A stretch of DNA of 64,000 bases, from positions 27,892 to 91,891 of the forward strand of contig JAAYUA010000119.1 of assembly GCA_012517935.1 (NCBI GenBank), read 5' to 3'. A program made the translations under genes and the position numbers. Shown here piece after piece: positions 44,328 through 57,305 of this stretch. The stretch's first letter is position 1; each line of letters opens with the position of its first letter. The notes under the pieces are model-generated. The model was not told the DNA's origin. It made no database searches and was given only the letters and a program-made list of their open reading frames with translations. This DNA is from Acetobacter sp. (GTDB lineage Bacteria; Pseudomonadota; Alphaproteobacteria; Acetobacterales; Acetobacteraceae).

Positions 44328-46142
44328 ATGCATCCTTATCGTACCCATAGCTGTGCGGCGCTACGGGCTGGTGACGCCGGGACTACCGTGCGTCTCTCGG
44401 GTTGGGTGCACAGCAAGCGCGACCACGGCGGCCTGCTTTTTATCGATCTTCGCGATCATACAGGCATCACGCAGATTGTTATTCCAGCGGGTTCTTCTGT
44501 TCTGGCTCTGGCTGAATCAACCCGCGTTGAAAGCGTCGTTACAGTCACGGGTGAAGTTGTCCTGCGTGATGATGCGACACGCAATCCTAATCTGGATACG
44601 GGTGATATCGAGATTCGTGCGGCAGAATTTCTGGTGCAGTCTGCTGCTGCTGTTCTGCCGTTTCAGGTGGCTGGTCAGGAATCCTACCCTGAAGATCTGC
44701 GACTGAAATATCGCTATATCGATCTGCGGCGCGAGAAAGTCCGCAAGAACATGATGCTGCGCTCTCAGGTGATTACCAGCCTGCGTCGTCGCATGATCGA
44801 CCTTGGCTTCACGGAGTTCCAGACACCGATCCTGACGGCTTCATCACCTGAAGGCGCTCGTGACTTTCTTGTTCCGGCGCGGCTGCATCCTGGAAAATTC
44901 TACGCACTTCCTCAGGCTCCGCAGCAGTTCAAGCAGTTGGCGATGGTCGGTGGTCTGGACCGTTATTTCCAGATTGCACCCTGTTTCCGCGATGAGGCCG
45001 CCCGTGCGGATCGCTCTCCAGGTGAGTTTTACCAGCTCGATTTTGAGATGGCATTCGTCACGCAGGAAGAAGTCTTCGCGACACTTGAGCCCGTCATGGA
45101 AGGTATTTTCCGTGAATTTGGCAATGGTCGCTCGGTCAGCCCGGCGCCTTTCCGTCGGATTCCCTATACCGAGGCAATGGCGGTTTACGGCTCTGACAAA
45201 CCGGATCTGCGCAATCCGCTGCTGATTTCTGATGTGACTGAAGCTTTTGAGAATTCAGGCTTCGGGCTGTTTGCAAAAATTGCTGCGAATGGTGGCCGCA
45301 TCCGTGCAATCCCTGCGCCGGGTGCCGGAGATAAGCCACGCGGATTCTTCGATAAGCTGAATAACTGGGCGCGTGAGAACGGTGCCGGCGGTTTGGGCTA
45401 TATCGTGTTTGAAGCCGAAGGCGGAAAAGGGCCGATTGCCAAGAATCTTGAAGCAGAGCGTGTTCTGGCAATCCGTGAAAAGATGGGTCTGTCCGATGGT
45501 GATGCCGTCTTCTTTGCGGCCGGTCCGGAGGCAGAAGTTGCCAAGTTCGCGGGTCTGGTTCGCACGAAAATTGCGACTGAGCTGAATTTGATCGAGGAGA
45601 ACCGCTTCGAGTTCTGCTGGATCATCGATTTCCCGATGTATGAACTGAATGAAGAAACCGGGAAGGTCGATTTCTCGCACAATCCGTTCTCAATGCCTCA
45701 GGGTGGACTGGATGCGCTGAATTCGCAGGATCCGCTGACCATCAAGGCTTATCAGTATGATATCGTCTGCAATGGTGTTGAGCTGTCGTCTGGTGCGATC
45801 CGTAACCATCTTCCTGAAGTGATGATCCGGGCTTTCGAAATTGCCGGTTATCCGGAGTCTGAAGTCGAGGCTCGCTTTGGCGGCATGCTGAATGCGTTCC
45901 GTTATGGCGCACCGCCGCATGGAGGCTCCGCGCCGGGCGTTGATCGTATGGTCATGCTGCTGGCGGATGAGCCGAATATTCGTGAAGTGACTCTGTTCCC
46001 GCTGAATCAGCAGGGCGAAGATCTGATGATGGGTGCGCCGCTGCCAGTTGAGCCCGCCCGTCTGAAGGAACTGTCTTTGGCGCTCAATCTGCCCAAGCCG
46101 AAACCGTCGATCTCCTCGACGCCGGATGCGGCCAAAGAATAA
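44328..46142 (+). CDS. aspS: Aspartyl-tRNA synthetase
   Basis: This 604-residue class II synthetase charges tRNA-Asp. The N-terminal anticodon-binding domain contains [26 protein letters not shown], the bacterial-type GAD insertion is present, and the class II motifs include [17 protein letters not shown] and the C-terminal [13 protein letters not shown]. The ORF track starts at 44286; the ATG at 44328 follows AAGGG and matches the family start (MHPYRTH). Whether it also charges tRNA-Asn cannot be told from the sequence alone. Confidence 0.96.
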   Translation: MHPYRTHSCAALRAGDAGTTVRLSGWVHSKRDHGGLLFIDLRDHTGITQIVIPAGSSVLALAESTRVESVVTVTGEVVLRDDATRNPNLDTGDIEIRAAEFLVQSAAAVLPFQVAGQESYPEDLRLKYRYIDLRREKVRKNMMLRSQVITSLRRRMIDLGFTEFQTPILTASSPEGARDFLVPARLHPGKFYALPQAPQQFKQLAMVGGLDRYFQIAPCFRDEAARADRSPGEFYQLDFEMAFVTQEEVFATLEPVMEGIFREFGNGRSVSPAPFRRIPYTEAMAVYGSDKPDLRNPLLISDVTEAFENSGFGLFAKIAANGGRIRAIPAPGAGDKPRGFFDKLNNWARENGAGGLGYIVFEAEGGKGPIAKNLEAERVLAIREKMGLSDGDAVFFAAGPEAEVAKFAGLVRTKIATELNLIEENRFEFCWIIDFPMYELNEETGKVDFSHNPFSMPQGGLDALNSQDPLTIKAYQYDIVCNGVELSSGAIRNHLPEVMIRAFEIAGYPESEVEARFGGMLNAFRYGAPPHGGSAPGVDRMVMLLADEPNIREVTLFPLNQQGEDLMMGAPLPVEPARLKELSLALNLPKPKPSISSTPDAAKE

Positions 46143-46315
46143 TTTTGGCTCTTCCTGTTCCCCGGCTCATATGCCGGGAACGACAGGCTGCTTGCAGTGC
46201 GAATTTTTGTTGAACCTCTTTATCTTTCGGGAGAGACCGAAAGATGGCGGAGGAAGTGCCTTATCAGCGGTCAGTTTCTCAATGGTATGAGACTACTGAC
46301 AGAGCATGGAGCGGA

Positions 46316-46348
46316 TGCCGCGCCATCATCAGGATGGCGGCGCGGCGC
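46316..46348. repeat. GC-rich inverted repeat between aspS and ppiB
   Basis: GCCGCGCCATC and GATGGCGGCGCGGC can pair with a short bulge around ATCAG. It lies between the convergent aspS and cyclophilin genes and may help terminate either, but there is no T-run. A second hairpin, GTTCCCCGGC...GCCGGGAAC, lies just after aspS at about 46158-46182. Confidence 0.4.
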
Positions 46349-46364
46349 TTATAAACTCAGTGTC

Positions 46365-46847
46365 TCAGGCGTCAGCAGGACGCATCTTGACGATGCGATC
46401 GGGGTCCTGAACGACGCCACCACCACCTGAACCTTTCTTGATTTTATCGATCAGGTCCATGCCTTCCGTGACTTCACCGACAATGGTGTACTGACCATCA
46501 AGGTGAGGGGCGGGCTCGAACATGATGAAGAACTGGCTGTTTGCGCTGTTCGGATCCATCGTGCGGGCCATGCCGATTGTGCCACGCAGGAATTTCGCAG
46601 CGTTCGTGAACTCGGCCTTCAGATCAGGAAGCTTGCTACCGCCCGTGCCTGTGCCGGTCGGATCGCCGCCCTGTGCCATAAAGCCCGGAATCACGCGATG
46701 GAACGGCACGTTGTCGTAGAAACCCTCTGCGGACAGGGTGCGCAGACGTTCGGCTGCCAGAGGAGCAATGTCCGGACGCAGACGGATGACAACCTTGCCG
46801 GACGCAAGATCCATATGCAGCATGTCGCTCTTGTTTTCTTCAGACAT
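46365..46847 (-). CDS. ppiB: Cyclophilin-type peptidyl-prolyl isomerase
   Basis: This 160-residue cytoplasmic cyclophilin speeds proline isomerisation. The core motif NVPFHRVIPGFMAQGGDPTGTGTGG and SQFFIMFEPAPHLDGQYTIVGEV are intact, including catalytic-region residues. No signal peptide is present. It follows coaD on the same strand after 162 bases. No clear promoter is visible in that gap. Confidence 0.94.
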   Translation of the reverse strand: MSEENKSDMLHMDLASGKVVIRLRPDIAPLAAERLRTLSAEGFYDNVPFHRVIPGFMAQGGDPTGTGTGGSKLPDLKAEFTNAAKFLRGTIGMARTMDPNSANSQFFIMFEPAPHLDGQYTIVGEVTEGMDLIDKIKKGSGGGGVVQDPDRIVKMRPADA

Positions 46848-47009
46848 AGTTCAATCCAATGAAGTTGTTACAGGTTGGCGTCTCTGCGGTTGTTGAACCG
46901 GGAGAAGGCATCCCTGAGCTTTCTTTCCGCCGACCTTGTTATGTGTCGGAGCAAAGAGAAAACGATCCCCGATTCATTGCAGAGAATGAAAAGGGATCAG
47001 AAACGTTTA

Positions 47010-47519
47010 TCACTTTCCCAACGCAGCGCGAACCCGCGAGCAGGCTTCGGGAGGGGCAAAAGCTGAAATATCGCCTCCACAAGTGGCGATTTCCCTGACC
47101 AGTCGGGAGGAAATGGACTGTGTTTCATGTCGGGCGAGAAGGAATACGGTTTCGATATCCGGGGCAAGGCGGCTGTTGACGTCCGTCATCTGCCATTCGT
47201 AATCGAAGTCGGTGCCTCCGCGTAATCCACGCACAATGACGGATGCTCCGGCCTGTCGGACGGCATCAATCAGCAAGCCGGAGAAAGGCTGCACATCAAT
47301 AATTATGCCGGTTTCGTTGCTGATGTGTGAGACCGCTTCCTGAACGCAGGCCACACGGTCCGCCAGACACAGAAGAGGATTTTTCCCAGTGTTTTGGGCG
47401 ACGCCGATGATGAGACGTCCAACAAATCTTGCGCTTCGGCGCACGATATCCAGATGTCCCCAGGTCACAGGATCAAATGTGCCTGGGTAGAATCCGGTAA
47501 CCGGACGATGTTGGGACAT
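47010..47519 (-). CDS. coaD: Phosphopantetheine adenylyltransferase
   Basis: This 169-residue enzyme makes dephospho-CoA from ATP and 4'-phosphopantetheine. The nucleotidyltransferase motif GTFDPVTWGHLDIVRRS and the ISSRLVREI motif are present. It is 30 bases after gyrA on the same strand and is probably co-transcribed with it. Length is normal for CoaD. Confidence 0.95.
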   Translation of the reverse strand: MSQHRPVTGFYPGTFDPVTWGHLDIVRRSARFVGRLIIGVAQNTGKNPLLCLADRVACVQEAVSHISNETGIIIDVQPFSGLLIDAVRQAGASVIVRGLRGGTDFDYEWQMTDVNSRLAPDIETVFLLARHETQSISSRLVREIATCGGDISAFAPPEACSRVRAALGK

Positions 47520-47549
47520 CAGTCCGGCTCCTTCTGGGACAATGAAGCC

Positions 47550-50321
47550 TTACGCATTGCCTGTTTCAGGTGTTGCGGCGGGTTCTTCATCGCCATCTTC
47601 ATCATCCATGACGGGGAATATGCTCGTCACGGATTCCGTGTCATTCAGACGGAACAGGGTCACTCCGCTGGCCTGACGAGACATGATGCGGATCTGATCG
47701 ACCGGAACACGGATCAGGCGTCCGGCATCCGTGACCAGCATGACATCTGTTCCGGCCATGACGGGGAGAGTGGCGATCACCTCCGAGCCGCGCTTGCTGG
47801 CCGAGAATGTCATGTTGTTGATGCCCTGACCGCCACGACCACTGACGCGGTAGTCATAGGCGGAGGAGCGGCGACCATATCCTGCATCGCTGACCGTAAG
47901 GAGGATCTCTTCCTTGAACTCCATTTCGGCAAAGCGTTCGGCGGAAAGAGTGGTGTCGGAGCCGATATCCTCATCCGCATCAGGGATAATGACTTCAGCA
48001 TCGGCTTCCGCTTCCGCAGCATTTTCAGCGCGACGTTTTGCGTTGGCCATCTTGAGATAGGCCACACGTTCGTCAGGCGTTGCTTCGGCATGATTCAGGA
48101 TGCAGAGACTGTTGACCTCGTCTCCCGGTGCCAGACGGATGCCGCGCACGCCGGAAGAACCACGCCCTGCGAACACGCGCAATGTATCGTCCGTGATCTG
48201 GAAGCGGATGCTGCGGGCCTTGCGTGTGGCAAGGAAAACGTCCTGACCTTCATGACAGGTTGCGACACCGATCAGACGATCCCCTTCATCCAGTTTCATG
48301 GCGATCAGGCCGGAAGAGCGGATGTTCCGGAAATCGCTCAGCCTGTTTCGGCGCACATTTCCGCTGGCCGTGCCAAATACGAGGTGCAGCGCTTCCCACA
48401 GGCTCTCATCCTGAGGAAGAGGCAGAACTGCGGTAATACTGTCGGAACCAAGGTCAGGGAGCAGATTGACAAGGGCGCGACCCTTGGCCGTCGGACTGGC
48501 CTCTGGCAGGCGCCAGACCTTCTCACGATAGGCTTTGCCGCCTGACGAGAAGAACAGAACCCATTGGTGGGTGTGGGCGTTGAAGGAGCGGATGATGATA
48601 TCATCTCCGCGCCGACCTGCGGCTGTGCGGCCACGTCCACCACGGTTTTGTGCACGGAAGACGTCGAGAGGCGTGCGCTTGATGAAACCGTCACGGGTGA
48701 TGGTGACGACCATCTGTCCTGGTTCGATCAGGCTTTCATCATCCTGATCTCCGGCATAATCGGCAATTTCCGTCATGCGCGGGGTCGCTATTTCAGCCCG
48801 GGCAACGGCCAATTCTTGACGCATGACTTCCATGCGACGGACATGGCTGCCGATAATGTCCAGAAGATCTTGGATTTTTACGGCGACTTCGGAAAGTTCG
48901 CCGTGAATTTTCTCGCGCTCCAGACCTGTCAGGCGTTGCAGGCGTAATTCCAGAATGCCGCGGGCCTGTGCTTCCGTCAGATGGACCTTGCCATCCATGA
49001 CGACATTGCCTTCGTCATGGATCAGGGCCAGCAGAGGCTCAACTTCTTCAGCGTCCCATTCGGCGGCCATCAGGGATTCACGTGCAGTCGCCGTGTCTGG
49101 AGCCGAACGGATGAGGGCAATGACGGCGTCAATGTTGGCGACGGCGATCACCAGACCGACCAGCAGATGTCCACGGTCGCGAGCTTTGTTCAGATCAAAG
49201 CGGGCGCGACGCAGAATGACTTCTTCACGGAATGCGATGAAGGAGGACAGAACCTCAATCAGTCCCATCAGCTTTGGCTGACCGCCGTTCAGCGCCAGCA
49301 TGTTGACGCCGAAGGAGGTCTGAAGCTGGGTATAACGCCACAGATGGTTCAGAACGACTTCAGGTGTGGCATCGCGCTTGAGTTCGATCACGACGCGCAT
49401 TCCTGAGCGATCGGATTCGTCACGGATGTCGGAAATGCCTTCGATCTGCTTGTTGCGCACCAGTTCGGCGATGCGTTCCTGCAGGGTGGCCTTGTTCACC
49501 TGATAGGGAATTTCGTTGATGATGATGGCGCGGCGATCCTTACGGATCTCCTCGATTTCCGCTCTTGCCCGGACGATGATGGAGCCACGTCCGGTTGCAT
49601 AGGCGGAGCGAATGCCAGAGCGCCCAAGGATGATGCCGCCGGTCGGGAAGTCCGGACCGGGCACGATATCCATCAGTTCTTCGAGCGAGATATCCGGATT
49701 GGCGATCATGGCCAATGTCGCGTCGATAATCTCGGCCGGATTATGCGTCGGGATATTGGTCGCCATACCGACGGCAATACCGGTCGCGCCGTTGATCAGC
49801 AGGTTGGGGAAAGCTGCCGGGAGAACCTGGGGTTCTTCTTCGGTTTCGTCATAGTTCGGCTGGAAATCGACCGTATCACGATCAATATCGTCCAGCAGGA
49901 AGGAGGAAGCTTTCGCCAGACGCGCTTCGGTGTATCGCATGGCGGCGGGGCTGTCGCCATCAACGGACCCGAAGTTGCCCTGACCATCGATCAGGCGAAC
50001 GCGCATCGACCAGGACTGCGCCATGCGCACCATGGCGTCATAGATGGAGGAGTCACCGTGCGGGTGATATTTACCCATGACGTCACCGACCGCGCGGGCC
50101 GATTTGCGATAGGGTTTATCGGCCGTGAAGCCGCTCTCCCGCATGGCGTAAAGAATGCGTCGGTGGACCGGCTTCAGGCCGTCCCGCACATCAGGAAGTG
50201 CGCGGGAGACGATGACCGACATCGCGTAAGCAAGGTAAGAGGAGCGCATTTCCTCTTCGATGGTCACCGGCACGAGGTCGGAGGAAGAGGGCGGAATCGG
50301 CTGGTCAGTGGTCTCGGTCAA
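47550..50321 (-). CDS. gyrA: DNA gyrase subunit A
   Basis: This 923-residue topoisomerase subunit cuts and rejoins DNA. The catalytic tyrosine is in [10 protein letters not shown]. The quinolone-resistance region reads [17 protein letters not shown], with serine and aspartate at the two positions usually changed in resistant strains, so no resistance substitution is seen. The GyrA box (QNRGGRG) opens the C-terminal beta-pinwheel and separates it from ParC. An acidic insertion ([18 protein letters not shown]) lies in the last third. It is followed by coaD. Confidence 0.97.
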   Translation of the reverse strand: MTETTDQPIPPSSSDLVPVTIEEEMRSSYLAYAMSVIVSRALPDVRDGLKPVHRRILYAMRESGFTADKPYRKSARAVGDVMGKYHPHGDSSIYDAMVRMAQSWSMRVRLIDGQGNFGSVDGDSPAAMRYTEARLAKASSFLLDDIDRDTVDFQPNYDETEEEPQVLPAAFPNLLINGATGIAVGMATNIPTHNPAEIIDATLAMIANPDISLEELMDIVPGPDFPTGGIILGRSGIRSAYATGRGSIIVRARAEIEEIRKDRRAIIINEIPYQVNKATLQERIAELVRNKQIEGISDIRDESDRSGMRVVIELKRDATPEVVLNHLWRYTQLQTSFGVNMLALNGGQPKLMGLIEVLSSFIAFREEVILRRARFDLNKARDRGHLLVGLVIAVANIDAVIALIRSAPDTATARESLMAAEWDAEEVEPLLALIHDEGNVVMDGKVHLTEAQARGILELRLQRLTGLEREKIHGELSEVAVKIQDLLDIIGSHVRRMEVMRQELAVARAEIATPRMTEIADYAGDQDDESLIEPGQMVVTITRDGFIKRTPLDVFRAQNRGGRGRTAAGRRGDDIIIRSFNAHTHQWVLFFSSGGKAYREKVWRLPEASPTAKGRALVNLLPDLGSDSITAVLPLPQDESLWEALHLVFGTASGNVRRNRLSDFRNIRSSGLIAMKLDEGDRLIGVATCHEGQDVFLATRKARSIRFQITDDTLRVFAGRGSSGVRGIRLAPGDEVNSLCILNHAEATPDERVAYLKMANAKRRAENAAEAEADAEVIIPDADEDIGSDTTLSAERFAEMEFKEEILLTVSDAGYGRRSSAYDYRVSGRGGQGINNMTFSASKRGSEVIATLPVMAGTDVMLVTDAGRLIRVPVDQIRIMSRQASGVTLFRLNDTESVTSIFPVMDDEDGDEEPAATPETGNA

Positions 50322-50467
50322 GGTCAGTCCGTCATCTCGTGGTCGTGTGCCCCTCGGGTGAGGGTGACAAGCCAGGAAAGGATAGCACAGGCTGTGCCGG
50401 CATCCTAACCCTGTCAGCTGTTTGTCTGGAAAATATCAGCGCAACTGCTGCATATCCTTGCCAGAGA

Positions 50468-51217
50468 TTACTCCAGAAAAGCTGCAACTCTGCCGATATC
50501 TGCAATTTCACCAAGAACAGATGTGCCATGCGGGACATATATCGTCCCGGTCAGGGAGCCCGTGGTGACAATATCTCCGGCTTTCAGTGGGATGCCTCTC
50601 TGGCAGGCATGATTGGCAAGCCAGGCAAGAAGACGCAGCACATCGCCGGGAGGGGGCGTTATCACGCTGTTGAAAGCCGTTTTTCCATCGATAGCCAGGC
50701 GAACGTCGGCCTGCTCGAATGTGTGGGAACGCCAGTCTGGCAGTGCTGGCCCTACGATCAGGGCTCCATGATTCTGCTGATCGGCAAAATGGAGCAGAGG
50801 ATGTTGGCTGTTTGGTTCTGCAAAGCGCGTGTCCAGAATTTCGAGAACCGTGTGAACTGAGGTCACGGCGTCCAGAATGTCTGCGCGTGTATAGATCCTG
50901 CTGGAATCGTTCAGGGTGCTGCCAAGACGAAAAGCCAGTTCCACTTCCACGCCGAGAAAGCGGCAGGTAGAGGCAGGAAGGGTATCCCCTTCAGTGAAAA
51001 TACTTGCAGCATGGAGGGGGGCTGCTGCCGGTGTAGCTGAGCTGCTTGATGCGCCAACTTTCCAGCCACAGACAGGACCGAGGTCGTGGGCGACGATGTC
51101 CTGCACATGATAGGCTTCGGTCTCGTTGAGTGGAGCTATCAGGGTGTCTTCTGGCGAAAAATTTTTCCCGCGCCGCAGGTCGAGTAGCTGGCGGGCAAGA
51201 GTATTGACGTTGGACAA
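50468..51217 (-). CDS. 2-keto-4-pentenoate hydratase-like enzyme
   Basis: This 249-residue protein matches the hydratase branch of the fumarylacetoacetate hydrolase fold that acts on 2-hydroxy-2,4-dienoates (MhpD-like). Visible motifs include NETEAYHVQDIV, GWKVGASS, EVELAFRL and the C-terminal GDIVTTGSLTGTI, with acidic residues that would bind a divalent metal. No other aromatic-degradation gene is nearby, so the pathway is unknown. It lies upstream of gyrA on the same strand, separated by 146 bases. Confidence 0.8.
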   Translation of the reverse strand: MSNVNTLARQLLDLRRGKNFSPEDTLIAPLNETEAYHVQDIVAHDLGPVCGWKVGASSSSATPAAAPLHAASIFTEGDTLPASTCRFLGVEVELAFRLGSTLNDSSRIYTRADILDAVTSVHTVLEILDTRFAEPNSQHPLLHFADQQNHGALIVGPALPDWRSHTFEQADVRLAIDGKTAFNSVITPPPGDVLRLLAWLANHACQRGIPLKAGDIVTTGSLTGTIYVPHGTSVLGEIADIGRVAAFLE

Positions 51218-51287
51218 GGACTATTCTCCAGCAACTCAGGACAGCCGTGGCCCGGATGTCTGCCTGTATTCATCTGTTCGGGGCAGG

Positions 51288-51758
51288 TTACCACGCCGTT
51301 TCAATATTGTAGCGGGGGCGTGAGGGTCCGGGATCGGCGCTTTTGTCCCAAGCGCTCCACTCCCATCCCGGATGTTGGCGGTTTTCTGCGAGCATGGCCT
51401 CTGTGGGCTGTGTGGAGGGTGCTTTGTTTTTCTGTGTAATGTTCCAGGCGTTCCACGCAGCCTGATCGCCCATATAGACACAGCCACAGCCAAGTTTGTC
51501 GGCAAAAAGATAAATGGGGCCTCGATCGCTGTCCCTGTAGGTAAGCTCTCCTTCAGGAAGAAGGTTCATAAGTTCGTAACGGGCCGTTGTGTTCGCCGGG
51601 TGGGCCGTGAAGCCTGCGCGTGCCAGTTTGAGGTCCGTGCGCAGCAGTCCGGAGGCCGGTGAACAGGCGGTCAGGGACATGATGATGATTGTTATTGGTG
51701 CGGCGGTGGAAAAGAAGATCGCCGAAAGGAATCTATTGTGCGGAAGTGTCTTGGCCAA
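51288..51758 (-). CDS. Putative lipoprotein of unknown function
   Basis: This protein of about 156 residues has a hydrophobic signal with lipobox LTAC, then a small domain with DRGPIYLFADKLGCGCVYMGD and a WNAWNITQKN stretch. I do not recognise the family. The ORF track extends to 51815, overlapping parC, but the TTG at 51758 gives a proper signal sequence (lysine and arginine, then a hydrophobic core). No strong ribosome binding site is visible, so the start is uncertain. It is divergent from parC. Confidence 0.55.
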   Translation of the reverse strand: MAKTLPHNRFLSAIFFSTAAPITIIIMSLTACSPASGLLRTDLKLARAGFTAHPANTTARYELMNLLPEGELTYRDSDRGPIYLFADKLGCGCVYMGDQAAWNAWNITQKNKAPSTQPTEAMLAENRQHPGWEWSAWDKSADPGPSRPRYNIETAW

Positions 51759-51802
51759 GTGAGGGGCTCTCCGGTATGTGTTCCAGCCATGGAGAGCATG
51801 AG

Positions 51803-54013
<2,211 letters not shown>

Positions 54014-54081
54014 GCGCTTTGACGAACACTGATGGACAGGGGATGCGGAGTGGATTTTTTCACTTCGCGCTGTTCTGAACT

Positions 54082-55824
54082 TTGAATGTTTTCTTCCTGT
54101 TTCTTTTAGTGTTTGCAGCCTTGCTGCCGACTGTGCCGTTGCTTGCATGTCGTTTGGGTATAATTTCCCGGACATCTCTGCTGCCTGAAATTCTGATACC
54201 GGCTGCATGGGCCGTTTCAGGATTTTGCGCCGTTATTGCCGGAGGCTTCGGAATGGAGCTGTATCCGGGTGGCGTGATTGCTGGCGATCAGGTGGCTTGG
54301 CTGTTTGTGAGCGTCATCTCTCTTGTCGCGGGAGTATTTCCGGACCGTCGGGCAGGCATTACTGTTCCCTGGTGTGCGGCGCTGCTTGCAAGCCTTGCGC
54401 AGACACCGGCTGCACTGGCGCTTTCCACCGGAGTGGCATTGCTGTCGAGCCGGACGGAAAATGCATTGGACCGGAGTTGTTCGTTTATACTGGCAGTAGC
54501 CTGCGTTACGCCGTCATTTCTGATGAGTGGTCTTTGTCTGGCAAGTGTGATTTTTCTGGCCGGACGAGGGAAATCCAGCGAAGGCAGAACCCTTCTGTCC
54601 TGTGTTCTCGTGATGATGGTTGCTGTCCGGGTTTTCTGTTTTCATACAGTCATATCGGGTGATTTTCTGTCGGGTTTGTGTTTGGCGGGCATTGCAACGG
54701 TTCTCTCCATCATGCTGTGTCTTCTGTCGTTGCGCGCCACGGGAATAAAGCAGTCTCTCGCGGCATTGGCTGCCTGTGGAACAGAATTGCTGCTTGTTGG
54801 CATCGCTCTTGCTGAAGTCGCCCGAGCTGGCGACATGCCGCTGACGGCGCGTGCCGCATTTTCCGCTGTTTTCACAGGATTGACGGCTGGATTGCCGCTT
54901 GTCGCTCTTGCCATGTCAGCGGGTGCTGTTGCTTCGTGGTTGTATGGATCGGATCGTCTGACGCGACTGGGTGCAGTGCAACAGGTGATGCCGCGTCTGT
55001 CGCTGCTTCTCGGTCTGGGACTTTTTTCTCTCAGCTGTTTGCCGCCGTCAGGGATGTTCACGGCGCTCTGGCTGGAGGCGCAGGTCCTTTTGCTGCTGCC
55101 TGCGGATGGCAGTCTTCTCACCATTCTTCCCTGGCGCATTCTGCTGGCGACGCAAGGTCTTGCCTTGGGGTTGGCAGCTCTGGCTGCCTGCCGAGTGGGT
55201 ATTGCTCTGTTTGGCGGATCAGCACCGGATCAACAGCAAGGTGAAATAGCCATTTCTTCTCCGCCGGGCGTCATCATGGTGCCTTTCGTTGTTGTCACGG
55301 TTCTCTGTCTGTTGTTGTCCTTCTTTCCCGGTTTGGTGCTGCACTGGCAGTCAGCTCTGCTTGCACGGATGGCGGGTGGAGAGAGCACGTCTGCTCATTG
55401 GCTGTTTTTGCAGTCGCCTGATGGTCTGTCGATCTGGTCTCCTGAGGCGGTTGGCGGGGTGTTGCTGTGCGCTGCAGCTCTGGTCCTTGGAATACGGCGA
55501 GGATTGAAGCATTATCAGAGCGAAGATGAGGCAACCAATCGTCCGGCAGATGTCTGGAATGGTGGATATGCAGCTGAGAGCAATGTTTCGATGCGTATGC
55601 CGCCCGGTATCGCGTTGTTGTTGCTCGAGTCTGTTGTTTCGGAAGATTTTCAAATTACGTATAAAACTATACGTAATCGTATGTGGAACAATCTGTGCTC
55701 TCTGTATTTTTCCAGTTTCCATAAAGTTTTGTCATATATATTGAATGGGCAGAATATTCTCCCGGTTATGTTCGCGGTGCTTGCTCTGTGCCTCATTATT
55801 GCTGCGCTATGGGGAGGAAATTGA
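54082..55824 (+). CDS. HyfB-like antiporter-type subunit, divergent
   Basis: This roughly 580-residue, multi-helix protein has the NuoL/M/N-HyfB fold. The segment KQSLAALAACGTELLLVGIAL (about 223-243) aligns by eye with the LAYSS-x-EN helix, keeping the glutamate. SLSCLPPSGMFTALW (about 317-330) matches the conserved GLPP loop, and WNGGYAAE near residue 490 matches the Hyf tail. The helix that normally reads HxxNHAxFK instead reads VFTGLTAGLPLVALAMSAGAV, so the channel lysine and histidines are missing. The start is TTG 54082, just after an in-frame stop, without a clear ribosome binding site. It is the first gene of a six-gene cluster; 68 bases separate it from parC. Confidence 0.75.
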   Translation: MNVFFLFLLVFAALLPTVPLLACRLGIISRTSLLPEILIPAAWAVSGFCAVIAGGFGMELYPGGVIAGDQVAWLFVSVISLVAGVFPDRRAGITVPWCAALLASLAQTPAALALSTGVALLSSRTENALDRSCSFILAVACVTPSFLMSGLCLASVIFLAGRGKSSEGRTLLSCVLVMMVAVRVFCFHTVISGDFLSGLCLAGIATVLSIMLCLLSLRATGIKQSLAALAACGTELLLVGIALAEVARAGDMPLTARAAFSAVFTGLTAGLPLVALAMSAGAVASWLYGSDRLTRLGAVQQVMPRLSLLLGLGLFSLSCLPPSGMFTALWLEAQVLLLLPADGSLLTILPWRILLATQGLALGLAALAACRVGIALFGGSAPDQQQGEIAISSPPGVIMVPFVVVTVLCLLLSFFPGLVLHWQSALLARMAGGESTSAHWLFLQSPDGLSIWSPEAVGGVLLCAAALVLGIRRGLKHYQSEDEATNRPADVWNGGYAAESNVSMRMPPGIALLLLESVVSEDFQITYKTIRNRMWNNLCSLYFSSFHKVLSYILNGQNILPVMFAVLALCLIIAALWGGN

Positions 55825-56718
55825 ATGACCGATTTCCTGAACTTCATCATTCTGATGGCGCGACATTTGTTCGGTGTCATTGTGCTGTTGTCTTGCGCGC
55901 CTTTGGCAACTGGATTTTTTGAGTGTGTCAAAAAATATTTTGAAGGGAAAAATTATTTTCCGATTACTGAGCGTTTTCATCTGTATCGGCACCTGATGGG
56001 GATCGACGAGAGTAAGCGAGTGTTTCTGCCTGTTGTGATTTTTGTCCTTTCCTTGGCAATCGCTTTTCTTCTGCCTGTCATTGCGGCCGATGTTCCGGGG
56101 CGAATTGTCGATTTTCCTGGATTATGTGCACTCTTTATCCTGGCGAGGGGGCTTCTTGCCGTTGCGGGTCTTCAGCGCAACTTGTCAGGTCCATTTTCTG
56201 GCGGGCAGTTTGCCATGGTGGACGTTGTTCGTCTTTCGGGTGCTGTTCTCGCCATGCCAGTCATTTATCTGGTGACTGGAGTGTTTTCTGGTGGCGGTTC
56301 AACATTGTTTTCCGCATCAGGCGCGGTGGCACCAGCCATTCTTGCAAGTGCTGCATTGCTGGCGGTTGGGGATCAAAGTCCCATCAAAAACGATCATTTT
56401 TCTAACTATTCATCTGGTGATCGCGCTCTTCTGCTTGTTTCATCTGACATGATATTCATGATGTGGATTATTCTTTGTATTCACAATGTGATTGAAAGAA
56501 TCCTCGTATCTCCGGGGGCGTATTATTTTCATCAGAGTGTGGTGTTTGGCATATCGATTGCAATATCGATGATCGCCATACTTTCACTCATGGCTTTGAT
56601 GTCTCTACCATCGGTTCCCATAATCCGGCGAACGCGTAATATGGCTGGCGCAGCCATGCTGCTGGCCGTGATGAGCATGGTCTTTGCTTCCGTTCAGACG
56701 TCGGCGGGCCTTCCATGA
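55825..56718 (+). CDS. HyfC/NuoH-like membrane subunit, divergent
   Basis: This 297-residue protein has about eight membrane helices. CAPLATGFFECVKKYFEGKNY (about 25-45) occupies the place of the NuoH/HyfC loop, but the usual RxGP motif is gone. NLSGPFSGGQFAMVDVVRLSG matches the conserved SPFAG-x-GASRE segment only in outline. In relatives this subunit couples the soluble arm to the proton-pumping arm. It starts one base after the HyfB-like stop, with GGGGAGG before it, and overlaps the next gene by four bases. Confidence 0.7.
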   Translation: MTDFLNFIILMARHLFGVIVLLSCAPLATGFFECVKKYFEGKNYFPITERFHLYRHLMGIDESKRVFLPVVIFVLSLAIAFLLPVIAADVPGRIVDFPGLCALFILARGLLAVAGLQRNLSGPFSGGQFAMVDVVRLSGAVLAMPVIYLVTGVFSGGGSTLFSASGAVAPAILASAALLAVGDQSPIKNDHFSNYSSGDRALLLVSSDMIFMMWIILCIHNVIERILVSPGAYYFHQSVVFGISIAISMIAILSLMALMSLPSVPIIRRTRNMAGAAMLLAVMSMVFASVQTSAGLP

Positions 56719-57305
56719 CGCCGTTATTCGTTGCCGTGCCGCTCTTTGCTGTGTTCGCATTGATCGGAGGTTCATGGCTGCTTGCCCTTCTGGGGATAGG
56801 GATAGCGATTGATCTTCTTTTTCTCAGGATGGCGGGGAATATTGGTGCATATCCTGTCATCAATATTTACGTCGCTGCGGGTTTGATTTTGTTTGGGTCA
56901 TTCATTTCCGCGGTTTTCCTGTCTGGATTGATGAATGAACACAGGCGGTCCGGACGGCTTGTTGTCGCATCTTTGACCTCGGTGCTGCTTGTTGTGATGC
57001 TGGCAGGAGATCGTCTGCTCACTGGCCAGGAAGAGGGGTGGTTTACCGGAATGATGCTCCTCTGCATCGGGTTGTCAGCTCTAGCTGTGGCCCCGGCGGC
57101 GGAACGTCTGGCCGTTTCCATCTTCATAAGCTTGTCCGGTTTTGTCATGATTTCCGCATTTTCAATGGGGTTTTATCATTTCCTCATGATGGGATTGTCA
57201 TGTCTGACGTGCGGGATTCTGACCGTCATGTTTACGCGACGTCTGTCTCTACCGGCTCATGTTTTCGCATCTTCTGATCATGGGGCAGAGGGAGGATTTC
57301 TGTGA
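56715..57305 (+). CDS. HyfE-like membrane subunit
   Basis: This 196-residue protein has about six membrane helices and little polar sequence, the size and topology of HyfE, whose C-terminal half resembles NuoK. No motif is strong enough to name it without its neighbours. It overlaps both flanking genes (ATGA and GTGA), so the cluster is translated as a unit. Confidence 0.6.
   Translation: MTPLFVAVPLFAVFALIGGSWLLALLGIGIAIDLLFLRMAGNIGAYPVINIYVAAGLILFGSFISAVFLSGLMNEHRRSGRLVVASLTSVLLVVMLAGDRLLTGQEEGWFTGMMLLCIGLSALAVAPAAERLAVSIFISLSGFVMISAFSMGFYHFLMMGLSCLTCGILTVMFTRRLSLPAHVFASSDHGAEGGFL

Noticed and set aside
46197-46430. 77-aa ORF between aspS and ppiB
   Set aside because: It overlaps the end of ppiB on the other strand and has no recognisable feature.
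47394-48545. 383-aa ORF on the plus strand opposite gyrA
   Set aside because: It is a shadow of gyrA and coaD; composition is typical of an antisense frame (rich in His, Arg, Asp).
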